In this document: in pieces, positions 51,301-56,036 of the stretch
How positions within the stretch are numbered: the stretch's first letter is position 1
Layout of the letters: the number at the start of each line of letters is the position of its first letter
NCBI GenBank assembly: GCA_023634235.1
Contig: JAMKCF010000016.1
Span: forward strand, 496,001-560,000
DNA length: 64,000 nucleotides
Direction: 5' to 3'
From: Pisaster brevispinus
Taxonomy: Eukaryota > Echinodermata > Asteroidea > Forcipulatida > Asteriidae
The notes under the pieces: generated by a model
The model's database searches: none
What the model saw: only the letters and a program-made list of their open reading frames with translations
What the model was told of the DNA's origin: nothing
Program-made: the position numbers and the translations under genes

Positions 51301-53986
51301 TGGGACCATTCCCAAGGAAGTCCAAACCCAAAATGTGAGTTAATCTGGTCAACCTCAAGGACAGGATGGATAGAAGTTGGTTTAAGGTCCAAGGTGTTTT
51401 TCAACATTGTGGTCTACCATCAGGAATTGCGATTCAATTGTCCATAAAAACCACAGTCAGTTATCCAAGAAATTGTTTTTATTTGTTATGTTTTATTAAT
51501 TTAAAGGTACTTGTAGGATGCGTCCCTCTGATCCTGATGTCAAATCCATAGATCAACATTACCCCCTCCCCCACATTGGAAAAATTGTGAACCTCCACAT
51601 CCATCTCCTTCCCCTGAATGTTGTTGTTTATTAGTAAACATTGTCATTCTAAATTAGAATCAAGATGCTGAAATTGTTGCAATTGAGAACATGACTTAAT
51701 GATTATTACCTGCATGGGCATTTTGTTGAAGGATTAGGATGTTACGAAGATGAAAGTGAAAGGGCATGTTCACACGAGTAGCTAACTTCACTGCTAACTT
51801 CGCTGCTAAATATTCGCAGCGGGGGATCCTCGTAAAAATGGACTTAACTAAAAAATGCCTTGCGTTCACACGGAGTGCTAACTGCCGATAGCTGTCTGCA
51901 AAGGTCACAAAACCATTACGTCATCTTCCGGTTGTTTTCGCGCGCGCGCACAAGAAAAATTACGTAACTCCAACCTTTTCCAGCTAGCTGAAGATGGATG
52001 AAGTGAGTAAACAATCAAGTGGTCTAAAGTGTTTAAGGTCAACTGCGTTCACACTGCAAAATAGCGCTGTTAAAGTATCAAGTTTCACTGCTAAGTCGTA
52101 AAACTGAAGTTAGCAGCGGAAATTTTCGCTGCTAACTTTTGGAGTTAGCAGCGAAGTTAGCAGCAAAGTTGACTATTTTTGCGTTCACACGGTCACAAAT
52201 TGTTCGCTGTTATGTAGCTACACATGTAGCAGCGAACGTACCCAGAGACTACATGTATTTCTCTGTATATGTGTCTACACCTGTTGTTCTTTTACCACAA
52301 CCTGTCAGTGTCAGGCAAAGGTGTTACATCATTGATCAACTTGTACTGACTTGATAGATTGGTTAGACAAGTTCACTTTACAGAACAACACTATGCTTTT
52401 TTGCATGCACAAATGGAAAATTTGCAAGCATGCAGAGTGCACAGGGTTTAATGTAACTTTTTCAGTGACTAGCCATTGGAACTCTCAGCTTGTTTCACTG
52501 GTCTGTCAGGTCTCAAGTACATAGGGATGCTTTTATTTTTAAATACTGGACTAGCCAACCCAACTGCGTCTTAGGGAACATTTTCATTTAGATTTGATTT
52601 GCTAACGGTATGCTGGTATCGCATATTACAAAAGTGTTCAGAAATAAACACTTGTGTTGATATGGTCATTACAATTTAAGAAAAAGCTGACTAAATCTTA
52701 AAACTAGAAGTTCAACAATTTTTAAAAATTAAACAACAGTTACAGATATATAAAACTTGTATAGTATCAGATTTACTCAAAAAGTGTGGATGAAGTTGTT
52801 AGTATCTAATTTTCTTCTGATTGAACACAAACCCAACTGCAACTTTTTCATTCATTATTTGTTTTAGTCAAAGTAAGTTTAAAAGTGGTGGGAAGATTCT
52901 CCATCGTTACTAGCGGGATAAAGGAAACATCTTCAGACACAGCAATGAATTGCAAAAGGACAAACGGAAACGTTACAAGCTACATGGAGGTACCAACAAA
53001 GTAAGGTTCTTGCACTCGACAAATCTGATGTGCTTCAACAACTTTGATGCAAGAAACTAAAATTAGCCCTTAGTGACTGGTCCCCTATCAGAAGGGTACT
53101 GTTTGTCCTACACAGTTCTACTTCTAGGTACTGTACAGCAATAAGCTGGGTATAAGTCCTTGTATTGTCGAAAAAGGATTAACATCTCCCCCATCAATCA
53201 ACTGTGGGTTGTTATCAAGCAGTAAAATAGGAAATAGACTATTGTTGGTGAAGACAGCATTTTGTATTCATTCCTCAGCCATTCAAGCCTGTTTTACACA
53301 ATCTTCTCTTAGTTCAGAAGGCGCTAGCTTAATTATCTTACTACACAGCTATGCAACCGCCAATATACTTCCACAACATACGGCAAGTAATGACAATGTC
53401 AAACAGCAGTACTAGCACTAGCAGTACCCATATTTATCCAATTGCCTTTGTATGACAGTATTTAAATGTCATATTTTGGGTAAAAAGTAGAAGTGAGTTT
53501 CAGTATCTTTCTAATGTAATTATTTTTCTCTACAAAATTCCCCCCAAAAAGAATTTGTGCTTTCAAGTTTACGACTACGATGCGACGAGATAGCAACTAC
53601 TATTAACGATTACAAAATGTAATACAATACAAAACTATACTTCATTTAAGCATGTTACATTCATTTAAAATAGCATTTGTGGGTTTTGTTTCTTCCAACG
53701 TAGAAAGTGGAAATGAACTACAAACTTTACAATTTGCACAGCACTGTACTTTTTTCGTGTAAAACGTCCAACTTAAAACAAGTTCAAGGACTCCATTTAA
53801 CAAGAAAGTTATTTGTTTACTTTGCCACCACTCGCCATGCTCGCTGTTTATTCACGGTCGGAGTGCTTTTACTCACCGAACGTTTGTCTGCACCACTCGT
53901 TTGACTCTCGTTCCAGAACTCTCTGCTCCCGTCCCATCTCCAGAAATTGATCCAGCAAACACAAGGGTACATAACAGCAACTTCAT
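3240..53986 (-). CDS. Fibrillin-like multi-EGF extracellular matrix protein (partial, 8 exons)
   Basis: Joining 53877-53986, 41305-41390, 38831-38962, 30972-31217, 27498-27617, 25468-25605, 3877-3993 and 3240-3365 on the minus strand gives one open frame of about 358 residues. Every junction has GT/AG signals and matching phase. Order: signal peptide (1-15), RVKR (27-30), a Cys module with CCPGWK (42-63), an EGF module (68-96), a Ser/Tyr/Gln-rich linker, an EGF module, a calcium-binding EGF, a four-Cys Gly/Pro module, then two calcium-binding EGFs. Spacing of the N-terminal VC-x7-CCPGWK-x8-C and SCGDG-x-CS-x-PN-x-C motifs matches the fibrillin N-terminus. Nephronectin/EGFL6 are a weaker alternative, closest at exon 4. 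No TB or hybrid domains are seen. It is probably a secreted, calcium-stabilised matrix protein. The 3' part lies off the window. Confidence 0.8.
3366..3876 (-). other. Intron 7 of the matrix gene
   Basis: This is a 511-bp intron with GT/AG borders on the minus strand. I see nothing else in it. Confidence 0.8.
3877..3993 (-). CDS. Matrix gene exon 7: calcium-binding EGF
   Basis: This 117-bp phase 1-1 exon has acceptor TTTGATAG and donor GTCAGTT. It encodes a six-Cys EGF module opening with DIDEC. The usual aromatic residue of the hydroxylation consensus is Met here ([10 protein letters not shown]), so this module may not be hydroxylated. Confidence 0.88.
   Translation of the reverse strand: MLTSVVIHSVPRIVSTLRAVCDVNVDQGLLSHLTTKDA
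4128..4260 (+). repeat. Degenerate tandem repeat, about 50-bp unit
   Basis: Three imperfect copies share CCAGTGAAAG(C/T)TCAG followed by an AT-rich spacer ending in ATTTAT or ATTTCT. No function is suggested. Confidence 0.55.
8508..8760. mobile_element. CpG-rich hairpin element containing TCTCGCGAGA
   Basis: The outer arms pair: GGACAAGTC, then ATTGTTGCGATGATAGCG on the left, against the reverse complement of CGCTATCACCGCGACAAAC and GACTTGTCC-like sequence on the right. Inner arms with CTCTCCG and CTCGAGA continue the stem, so most of the 250 bp can fold back. The centre carries the palindrome TCTCGCGAGA and several CGCGAG words, which stand out from the AT-rich intron. No protein is encoded. 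MITE-like origin is the simplest reading. Confidence 0.6.
11132..11299 (+). mobile_element. MITE, CAGGCCTGGAAT family, best-bordered copy
   Basis: The element opens CAGGCCTGGAATT and closes with AATTCCAGGCCTG, a 13-bp terminal inverted repeat. Between them are AGAGGGCA, TTTGCAAAG, CACTTCCAATAG and GGGGCACCAAGACCAAGAC, shared with other copies in the window. No transposase and no unambiguous target-site duplication. Confidence 0.7.
12328..12347. repeat. (GT)n microsatellite
   Basis: A run of about ten GT dinucleotides. Nearby, GGATCCGGGTGTTTG (12118) and CAAACCGGATCC (about 12309-12320) form a possible short inverted pair. Confidence 0.8.
13238..13379. mobile_element. Small inverted-repeat element, AATTTCATGGC family, copy 2
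   Basis: The left end AATCTGGGCTTAATTTCATGG is mirrored at the right by CCTGGAAATTTGGCCCTGATT. The GAATTCTGCAC word shared with 378-625 places both in one family. This copy is about 140 bp and lacks coding capacity. Confidence 0.55.
13713..13745. repeat. (AAAC)n microsatellite
   Basis: About eight AAAC units, one interrupted by a G. Confidence 0.85.
16750..16996 (+). repeat. 31-bp minisatellite, 8 copies
   Basis: Eight head-to-tail copies of a unit containing ACAAGCCCTGTTGCCT, then TGTGGATTTTGG. Differences are limited to a few positions (GACT/GGCT, TGTGG/TGAGG/AGAGG). A 31-bp unit rotates the frame, so three units give a 93-bp periodic open frame, which is a by-product and not a gene. Confidence 0.95.
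17898..17901. repeat. Left target-site duplication (ATAC) of the LTR element
   Basis: ATAC lies immediately before the left LTR, and the same ATAC follows the right LTR at 24439-24442. A 4-bp duplication is usual for Ty3/gypsy integration. Confidence 0.85.
17902..18411 (+). repeat. 5' LTR
   Basis: It begins TATCACCGGTGCC and ends CTAACTGGTTATA, so the ends are TAT...ATA instead of the usual TG...CA. A TATA-like TTTATAAAC lies at 18271-18279 and an ATTAAA poly(A)-type word near 18330, compatible with a U3-R-U5 layout starting transcription in the last third. Confidence 0.93.
18414..18431 (+). other. Primer-binding site of the LTR element
   Basis: TGGTGGAGAATCCGGGCA begins two bases after the LTR end. 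The TGG start pairs with the CCA 3' end of a tRNA. I cannot assign the primer tRNA by eye. Confidence 0.7.
18475..19452 (+). CDS. gag: Gag polyprotein of the Ty3/gypsy element
   Basis: 325 codons from ATG at 18475 to UGA at 19450-19452. Residues about 25-170 look like a retrotransposon gag (capsid) region, with [14 protein letters not shown] near the start. Residues about 215-270 are Gln/Pro-rich. The C-terminus has a CCHC zinc knuckle, [14 protein letters not shown] (about 293-306), preceded by another Cys cluster with CHWCGWGEC. It would form the particle shell and bind element RNA. A second in-frame Met at residue 15 is an alternative start. The stop is followed by CTAG and pol continues in the same frame. 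Confidence 0.92.
   Translation: MITRARSLAQAQATMSSTNQFESIVPKFSGYDAGDPELWLDRYERYSKQKKWTPEQQASNLPLYLTESASYWHRDLPDESTNTFPNLKQAFLAKYQPHEGMKWVRLAELADRKQRPGETVEAYVADIERRCCQLSKTPAERMEVFIRGLLPDIRSHVIKAHPDTVDDAVTQARLAQSTTTRSGPQTAEVNSALQELSNQILTLQGQLASISAAGPASSYTQQQSPQFPAQPPPRRQYSQQRRPQQSYRATQQPRPYQQYTAQQSAHQQDQACHWCGWGECVDRRSCPANGVECRNCRKIGHFARVCLSRPVSYHSNSPSGNIGNQ
19450..19459 (+). promoter_or_regulatory. Candidate UGA-CUAG stop-codon readthrough signal between gag and pol
   Basis: The gag terminator reads CAA TGA CTA GGC. The frame after it has no stop and no ATG before the protease region, so pol needs this UGA to be decoded. UGA followed by CUA is an established leaky context in animal genes and some viruses. 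No -1 or +1 shift is needed because both frames are identical. Confidence 0.75.
19453..23592 (+). CDS. pol: Pol polyprotein: protease, RT, RNase H, integrase, chromodomain
   Basis: The open frame runs from the codon after the gag UGA to TAA at 23590-23592. Counting from the codon at 19555: aspartic protease with LIDTGA (D11), reverse transcriptase with YVDD at 457-460, RNase H with STDASG (about 604) and ending in NADALSR, an integrase HHCC zinc region (about 868-910), and the catalytic triad D937, D997, E1033 with 35 residues between the last two. A C-terminal chromodomain (about 1284-1335) retains aromatic positions W1286, W1308 and Y1311, resembling HP1-type methyl-lysine cages. The region has no own ATG upstream of the protease, so it is probably made as a gag-pol fusion by readthrough. 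All catalytic residues I looked for are present. Confidence 0.93.
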   Translation, partial: LGHQSQQACDESQTVPHINNVLPISRGTNLVTIKVGSKFRQSLIDTGALISCIAKRTYTDCFSDTKFPLGPTDVPLISGVAGHVTKVVGKVTLPISIGDMNFSHPFYILDNMNHEIILGVDFLQEHKVSISFDSNRLLFNDSNSAPLTSKATKIMHVRAMCNMTLPARTQTIFRAKCKGSSTKHGIIEPVPSLYSDKTLIGAKCIVQSHHGHTVYQIMNPTDSNIEIKRNQVVGVWEPVLADTYIESFEVDRNKSHTINQSRGDTKSNAVHATNGINPQDVLDDLDISLNDSDLTSDQKNQLVEFLAQNRAVFAKDTTELGTTNVHFHSIDTGDAQPVHQRFYRTSPAHKTEIEKQIHDMLKADVIEPSTSPWASPVVLVKKKNGDFRFAVDYRRLNKVTKPMSFPLPRPDDVYDTIGESHAQIFTVLDLASGFWQIPLESDSQAKTAFTSHTGNYQFKKMPFGLMNAPVSFQMVMTQVLRGLAWQFALVYVDDIIIFSPDFDTHLTHLTAVFDRLRSANLKLKPQKCHFAAREVTYLGHIISKQGIKVNPDKTAVIQSFPVPKDQSEVRTFLGICNYYRRFVKGYANIACPLNQLLQRNMPFIWTEACDKAFQTLKLALISPPILCYPNFDKGFILSTDASGYAIGYTLSQTNDDGREVVIQYGGRALTKAEQKWSITEREGLAVVEGIKFYRVYLANTKFRVQTDHVSLQWLRTIQDTTGRLGRWSIQLQGYDFEVVHKSGNSHGNADALSRRTYNDVPRCPKPIIVTEPLNTQPQTQGAANPPLPETIEYKITYATDAVPIYSISELDDLTSPDHSNIRDRQQADILLNQYIAYLESGSLPSNACLARRIVAETPDFIIQDGILYHYYYPRGKGHKIDRQIKQLAVPQSLRQDILLSYHDSLLGGHQGMDRTYDCIRQKYYWPKMFSEIEQYVKSCTTCQRVKVNRHGKHAPLRPLPVGDVFSRLHVDILGPLKTSSEGYKYVLLVVDSFSKWCEAFPLKTQNAAEVARILYNEIICRYGAPSSLLSDRGTQFMSKLIKELCNIFQITKINTSSYHPQTNASCERMNSFIWQSLRAYCKPDQSDWVQLLPSIMFAYRSTPATESTQLSPFMILFGRECRLPIDTSILPTPHTQIGQHQSLELIMENFDIARQIATENIKAAQTKYKGQFDKKSKTPSYTEGQKVWLYCAKRTVGLSPKMCHKWLGPYYICEARENFTYKLRRCDDNKPMLSPVHANRLKQYHDPKDRPVHIPDNLDDLTEVDADQFDDSEPTSVTPQGNSNTVPIPSDTSRVPPTPPVVLGHPKVPIKASPHNANDWFVVHSLRRSAIINGKRHYQVKWKGYNNTTWEPEDNIPDELIQEFHIRKTKRYNKGKRKR
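23593..23914 (+). other. 3' untranslated region of the LTR element
   Basis: About 320 bp between the pol stop and the polypurine tract. T-rich with a TTGTTGTTGTTG run. No envelope-like open frame. Confidence 0.7.
23915..23928 (+). other. Polypurine tract
   Basis: GAAGGGAGGGCACA directly precedes the right LTR, the expected position for plus-strand priming. Confidence 0.8.
23929..24438 (+). repeat. 3' LTR
   Basis: It matches the 5' LTR over all 510 bp on visual comparison and is followed by the ATAC duplicate at 24439-24442. Confidence 0.93.
24443..25467 (-). other. Intron 6 of the matrix gene, part right of the LTR element
   Basis: About 1 kb of AT-rich intron between the retrotransposon and the exon 6 donor (GTAAGTAAC on the minus strand). 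No exon, repeat or element recognised. Confidence 0.6.
25468..25605 (-). CDS. Matrix gene exon 6: four-Cys Gly/Pro-rich module
   Basis: This 138-bp phase 1-1 exon has acceptor AATAACTGTAG and donor GTAAGTAAC. It encodes [16 protein letters not shown], then a Pro/Ala/Gly stretch, ICPAGF and VRCV. Only four Cys are present and I recognise no family. It could be a degenerate EGF with an expanded first half, since CPAGF and the terminal Cys resemble the second half of an EGF. The same frame is open upstream through the acceptor into the 34-bp array of intron 5. Confidence 0.75.
25606..27497 (-). other. Intron 5 of the matrix gene
   Basis: A 1.9-kb intron, about two thirds of which is the 34-bp minisatellite 25665-26895. 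The remaining 600 bp next to exon 5 shows nothing recognisable. Confidence 0.8.
25665..26895 (-). repeat. 34-bp minisatellite, about 36 copies
   Basis: The unit on the plus strand contains CCATGAACCAGGCAATGG then AACCACTGCAGCAGTG. Almost every unit is full length. Variants are TGCCTCG for TGCCATG and GCAGTAGTG for GCAGCAGTG, scattered in a higher-order pattern. The unit includes the near-palindrome CACTGCAGCAGTG. No minus-strand frame contains a stop within the unit, so all three stay open for over 700 bp and yield 34-residue periodic peptides. These are repeat by-products, not independent genes. Confidence 0.97.
27498..27617 (-). CDS. Matrix gene exon 5: calcium-binding EGF
   Basis: This 120-bp phase 1-1 exon has acceptor TTAATTGACAG and donor GTAAGCTAGG. 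It encodes a DVDEC-type six-Cys EGF with [10 protein letters not shown], which fits the hydroxylation consensus. Confidence 0.9.
27663..28874 (+). repeat. 41/43-bp minisatellite, about 29 copies
   Basis: The unit contains CATGGAGCTTCATTATGCAT then AATCACCAAGTGAAAGTATAAGT. Two length classes alternate irregularly: the long form carries the 12-bp palindrome ATTATGCATAAT, and the short form lacks two bases there (ATTATGCAATC). Sequence divergence between units is otherwise very low, implying recent homogenisation. Confidence 0.97.
29160..30630 (+). repeat. 48-bp minisatellite, about 31 copies
   Basis: The unit contains CAATGGCCATCAGGAATC then ACCTCAGAGTGCATCACC and ATGATCACAGAG. Some units are 42 bp (CAATGTACAATC version). 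Both lengths are multiples of three, so a plus-strand frame stays open for 581 codons with a 16-residue period containing [11 protein letters not shown]. Minus-strand frames are also open. It lies in an intron and on the strand opposite the gene, so coding is unlikely. Confidence 0.97.
30972..31217 (-). CDS. Matrix gene exon 4: linker plus EGF module
   Basis: This 246-bp phase 1-1 exon has acceptor TTTTCTCCATAG and donor GTAAGTTTC. The first half encodes a Ser/Tyr/Gln/Pro-rich linker with YVQGYQGYQ. The second half is a six-Cys EGF opening [12 protein letters not shown] and ending [13 protein letters not shown]. The Cys-x4-Cys-x-Tyr-x-Cys start resembles an EGF of nephronectin/EGFL6 and related proteins. 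It lacks the D-x-D-E calcium ligands. Confidence 0.85.
31353..31440 (-). mobile_element. tRNA-derived SINE fragment
   Basis: On the minus strand it reads GGGCTGGATAGCTCAGTTGG, then TAGAGCGCCGGCAC and CCAGAGGT. TAGCTCAGTTGG is a Pol III A box as in tRNA D arms. The B-box half is missing, so it is a truncated SINE, not a tRNA gene. Confidence 0.65.
32182..32541 (+). repeat. Degenerate tandem repeat, about 125-bp unit, 3-4 copies
   Basis: Recurring words GGGTCAGAGGTT, ACAAACATGTAGCTCTTAG, ACCTTGATGGCACCA and GTAGGGGAGGGAC define two good copies and partial ones at each end. Confidence 0.75.
33294..33327 (+). other. G-rich run with quadruplex potential
   Basis: GGGAAGGGGGAGGGGGAGGG continues with further GGGG runs. 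Four or more G-tracts separated by one or two bases fit a G-quadruplex consensus. It lies on the non-template side of a minus-strand intron. Confidence 0.6.
35866..36367. mobile_element. MITE, GTTCAGAC family, related to 966-1499
   Basis: The left end GGTTGTTCAGACACAGTAC is mirrored by GTACGCTGTCTGAACAATGGCC at the right. Inner GGTTTAAC words recur in both orientations, and TTTTACGACCACCTCCCCGC matches the core of the 966-1499 element. No transposase. Target duplication not resolved. Confidence 0.6.
37254..37919. mobile_element. Inverted-repeat transposon, TGTTCCG family, copy 1
   Basis: Termini TGTTCCGTCCCAACTTGACA and its reverse complement (one mismatch shortly inside) border 666 bp flanked by a perfect GAGC duplication (37250-37253 and 37920-37923). 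The ends contain many TCCCAACTATAGTTGGGA palindromes. The interior shares words with 63295-63630, such as GATCGCAGTAAAC, ATAAACTAAAAACA and AATCCACGCAT. TGT...ACA ends and a 4-bp duplication recall Ginger-type or LTR-integrase-like transposons, but no transposase is present and the superfamily is not established. Confidence 0.8.
38225..38284. ncRNA. 60-nt hairpin with 23-bp arms (possible small-RNA precursor)
   Basis: The left arm CTACAAAGCCTAGGATGG with TAGAA, and the right arm TTCTACCACCCTAGGCTTTG with TAG, are reverse complements except for one base. A 14-nt loop separates them and contains an extra ACAG/CTGT pairing. Size and pairing fit a pre-miRNA-like fold, but a deletion-product of a MITE is equally possible. 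No expression can be inferred. Confidence 0.4.
38831..38962 (-). CDS. Matrix gene exon 3: fibrillin-type first EGF and linker
   Basis: This 132-bp phase 1-1 exon has acceptor TTCTTTGCAG and a weaker donor GTATTTTT. It encodes [20 protein letters not shown], then [10 protein letters not shown] and a Ser/Ala-rich tail. Cys spacing and the SCGDG and PN-x-C residues match the EGF that follows the N-terminal module of fibrillins. Confidence 0.88.
38963..41304 (-). other. Intron 2 of the matrix gene
   Basis: A 2.3-kb intron. It contains one degenerate inverted-repeat element (40030-40432) and G-runs near 39840-39900. Nothing else recognised. Confidence 0.6.
40030..40432. mobile_element. Degenerate inverted-repeat element
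   Basis: GTTGATCCGTGTGGAACGCTCAA at the left is loosely mirrored by TTTCCACATGGATTGAACG at the right, with repeated GTGTTGAAA words inside. It is CpG-richer than its flanks, like the other MITEs of this window. Boundaries are approximate. Confidence 0.4.
41305..41390 (-). CDS. Matrix gene exon 2: fibrillin-type N-terminal Cys module
   Basis: An 86-bp exon with acceptor TTTTTTGCAG and donor GTAAGTTTTC. It enters in phase 2 (completing the Arg codon of exon 1) and leaves in phase 1. It encodes [18 protein letters not shown], then [10 protein letters not shown]. The CCPGWK core with seven residues to the first Cys and eight to the last is the fibrillin N-terminal pattern. EMI-type domains also end in CCPGW but have longer Cys spacing. 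Confidence 0.88.
41752..42032. mobile_element. MITE with CAGGGATGTGAT ends and 6-bp duplication
   Basis: Perfect 12-bp terminal inverted repeats CAGGGATGTGAT...ATCACATCCCTG enclose 281 bp. CTTAGT flanks both sides (41746-41751 and 42033-42038). CAGGG ends are frequent in hAT elements, but those make 8-bp duplications, so the class is uncertain. The interior includes A- and G-runs and no coding. Confidence 0.7.
45355..45425 (-). mobile_element. tRNA-derived SINE fragment with B box
   Basis: The minus strand reads AGTTGGTAGAGCGTTAATCC, then AGAGGTCGTTGGTTCAAGTCC. This is the second half of a tRNA-like sequence with a Pol III B box (GGTTCAAGTCC). The 5' D-arm part is eroded (GATAGTTGG), so it is a SINE remnant and not a functional tRNA. 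Confidence 0.65.
46704..46857. mobile_element. Inverted-repeat element with TGTGTGGAC ends
   Basis: GTTGTGTGGACATTCCTTTG at the left is mirrored by TTTTGTTCTCAGGTCCACAC at the right, with further GTGTGGAC and GTCCACA words inside. Boundaries are approximate. Confidence 0.45.
46899..47236. mobile_element. MITE with GGCCTTTTCACACT ends (PIF/Harbinger-like)
   Basis: GGCCTTTTCACACT at the left and AGTGTGAAAAGGCC at the right are perfect 14-bp inverted repeats around 338 bp. Flanks TTA and TTT are a near-match to the 3-bp duplications of PIF/Harbinger, whose ends often start GGSCC and contain TCACAC. The interior is GC-richer and rich in CCGG words. No transposase. Confidence 0.7.
48114..49476. 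mobile_element. hAT-like non-autonomous DNA transposon with 8-bp target duplication
   Basis: TAAGCTTGGGCGATAC and its exact reverse complement end a 1363-bp element flanked by TAATAAAT on both sides (48106-48113, 49477-49484), the 8-bp duplication expected of hAT elements. Subterminal regions are dense in ATCGCGATA-type words. The middle is CpG-rich and contains two diverged direct copies (about 48492-48606 and 48613-48750) sharing AGCCAATCACGCACATTTT and CCGTTGCTCAGCCTGG. No intact transposase. A 26-codon frame from ATG at 48844 is too short to assign. Confidence 0.82.
49739..49920 (-). mobile_element. MITE, CAGGCCTGGAAT family, inverted copy
   Basis: It reads as the reverse complement of the 11132-11299 type: CAAGCCTGGAATTCCA at the left, TGGTCTTGGCCTTGG in the middle, and TGCCCTCTCCAAGATGAAA then TAGGCCTG at the right. 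Confidence 0.65.
49921..50070 (+). mobile_element. CAGGCCTGGAAT-family repeat, adjacent direct copy
   Basis: TTTTCATTTTGAAAAGGGCAC and ACCAAGGCCAAGACCAGGG repeat the family signature in plus orientation right after the inverted copy, making a back-to-back pair. Ends are eroded. A partial copy with GGCACCAAAGGCCAAGA also occurs near 35708. Confidence 0.5.
51781..52173. mobile_element. Inverted repeats of GCTGCTAACTTCGCTGCTAA
   Basis: The left arm (51781-51810) and right arm (52144-52173) are about 29-bp inverted copies. GTTCACAC words recur at about 51769, 51863, 52046 and 52180. It is CpG-rich and hairpin-prone, like a MITE, but the outer ends are not clear. Confidence 0.5.
53877..53986 (-). 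CDS. Matrix gene exon 1: signal peptide and furin-type site
   Basis: From ATG at 53984-53986 it encodes [16 protein letters not shown], a short signal peptide, then an acidic/Ser/Gly stretch, RVKR at residues 27-30 and VVQTNV, ending in phase 2 before GTGAGT. Fibrillins carry an R-x-K-R processing site at the same place between signal peptide and first Cys module. An in-frame ATG 25 codons upstream (54059-54061) has a stronger initiation context. I prefer the inner start because it leaves a normal signal peptide. Confidence 0.82.
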
Positions 53987-54061
53987 CACGGTATAAGAAT
54001 TCAAATGACAGGAATTAACCCGCCTTGAAAGTTGGGGTCCAGCGACCCGTGAGTCAGCCAT
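53987..54061 (-). other. Alternative in-frame N-terminal extension of exon 1
   Basis: The frame is open back to an ATG at 54059-54061 with A at -3 and G at +4. Use of this start would put 25 extra residues ahead of the hydrophobic segment. Transcript start is unknown, so this may be 5' leader only. Confidence 0.4.
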
Positions 54062-55997
54062 GCTGGGCCGGTAGCCACCCGAGCCTGCACGCTGAATGAA
54101 GCTTAACTTTCCACGGACAATCTCAGAACTTTCAGTACATTTCCAGAGCTTCTAACATACAACAATCCCACAGAATTCCTCTGTGCATGCAGTTACAGCT
54201 ATTCTTGGTTGTCCAATATCTATTAGAATCCGTAAAAAGAGGAATTTCCAGTGAAATTCGGGTCCTAATCCCAGAGCGTTGGGATGCGATCCGGACACGT
54301 AGAAAAACACTCGACGAATGATTCTTCAGAATTGCACATAAAAACCAATTGAATTGGATCGTGTGCGATGCGTGCGTGAAGCAGTCAGTGGCTATTTCCT
54401 GTGCCACCACTTAAAAATATTGCGGTTTTTCCCCAAGTCCCTAAGCCTAAGTTCAGGGAGATCCGGGTTTTTTTATAGTTCAGACCAGAATGACAGTTTT
54501 CATTTTGGTAGCTAAACCCCTAGAGGTGTGCCGTAAACAAAACCTTCCAGGCAAAGCAGGGGTTCATTTGTGAGGGATTTCTCTCCACGGGAAATAAGTC
54601 ATTAGGCTTAACTTATACAAATTTCCCTTGAAACTTAAAAATATTATGACCTCGTAGCGTTGGTAGGTCACGTTTGGGAAACCCTGTTTTATTAGTTCCA
54701 GCTGCTACTATAGACGATTTGCATAACCTTTACTAAAGCTGTCAGGAGTTGAAGTCTATCAATTGTTGCACTGTGCCCCCACACTAGACCCACCTGTGCG
54801 TATGTGGGGGGGGGGGGGGTTTCCAGCACCCCAAGGCCACGCCTCAAGGCAGCACTGGGCGGGAGGAACACGTACCCGTGCCACACCCAAATTCCCTGTA
54901 TAATGTTCTTTCGAATTTCCTTTTCATATAAATAATACAAATTATCGCTTATCTATCACCCTTTTTCCCCCTCAACAGGCTTTTTCAATCCGGAATCATT
55001 GATCATAAAATAGTCACCTGTCAATTATAAGAAGCTTAATTTTTTTTTTTTTTACATCAAAAAGGTGCCAAGAAGGTTTTTAACTACAATTGATGCGTTT
55101 CTAATTTCATTATCTAACAAGTAATTTTTTTTAATTAGTTTATGGGTTTGTATTTCAGAACGGGGAAGTTTGAGTGAGAAATTTAATGAAGATTAAGTAT
55201 GACAGTGGGCCTATATATTTTTTCAAGCTAATAATTATTCACTTTCATTTAGGCTTTTTGTTCGACTCAGAAATTACACGACAGTAGTTAAAAGACTAAA
55301 TTGACGCATGACGTGTCTACATTTTAGTGAGTGGAAAAATGTTACTTCTAGTTGCTTTTCTTTCTTTTTTATTGTCTTTTATTCCAGTGGTCAGAAAGGA
55401 CTTTCTCTGTGGTGAAAATAAGAACCAACGTTGAAATTTCTGTTTTGAATTATGTGCACGTGCACGTTCATATTGGACTTCTTTAGATTGCTACAACAAT
55501 GCCATATACAACCCAGAGAATTGTTGTGACAACAATCGTTACGCGCCGTTTTTTGCTTCGCTTTCGCGTGAAGAAGGAACCGCGGGCTTTAGACTTTGGA
55601 GGCCTGATTTTAGAAGTCCGTGTAAACCCAATCTGTCACCAGCATCCAATTTCCCTGTCCATATCCGTTAATGTAATGTATTATGACAGCAAATATCCGA
55701 AAGGAAATTTAGTCTCTTAATGTTTGTTTACAACCGGAATAATTCTGTAGAGCGTGTAATACATTTCATGGTCGTTTTCCACTCCACCGTGGCACGGTAC
55801 ACCCATAATAATGTCAACCAGAGTTTGGATTTATGGTTCTTTGAGATTACCTTACTCCTGGCATTTCTAATCTTCTAAAATTAATGTGAAAACTATTTGG
55901 TCTTATAAAACAACTTGATCTCCAAAAACTTACAGAACTAAAAACACGTGAACAAAAAAAAAAATTAACCAAATAACACCCCAAAACCCAAAAACTT

Positions 55998-56036
55998 AAC
56001 AACAACAACAACAACAACAACAACAAACAAACAAAC
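55998..56036. repeat. (AAC)n/(AAAC)n microsatellite
   Basis: About nine AAC units followed by AAAC units. Confidence 0.85.

Larger units (their letters stand above)
41391..53876 (-). other. Intron 1 of the matrix gene
   Basis: A 12.5-kb first intron. Contents I can support: 41752-42032, 45355-45425, 46704-46857, 46899-47236, 48114-49476, 49739-50070 and 51781-52173. A short tandem repeat of CTGCACCCCTGCCAC type lies near 44688-44735, and small CA/GT/AAAC runs occur near 45133, 46672 and 50765. No exon recognised. Confidence 0.6.
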
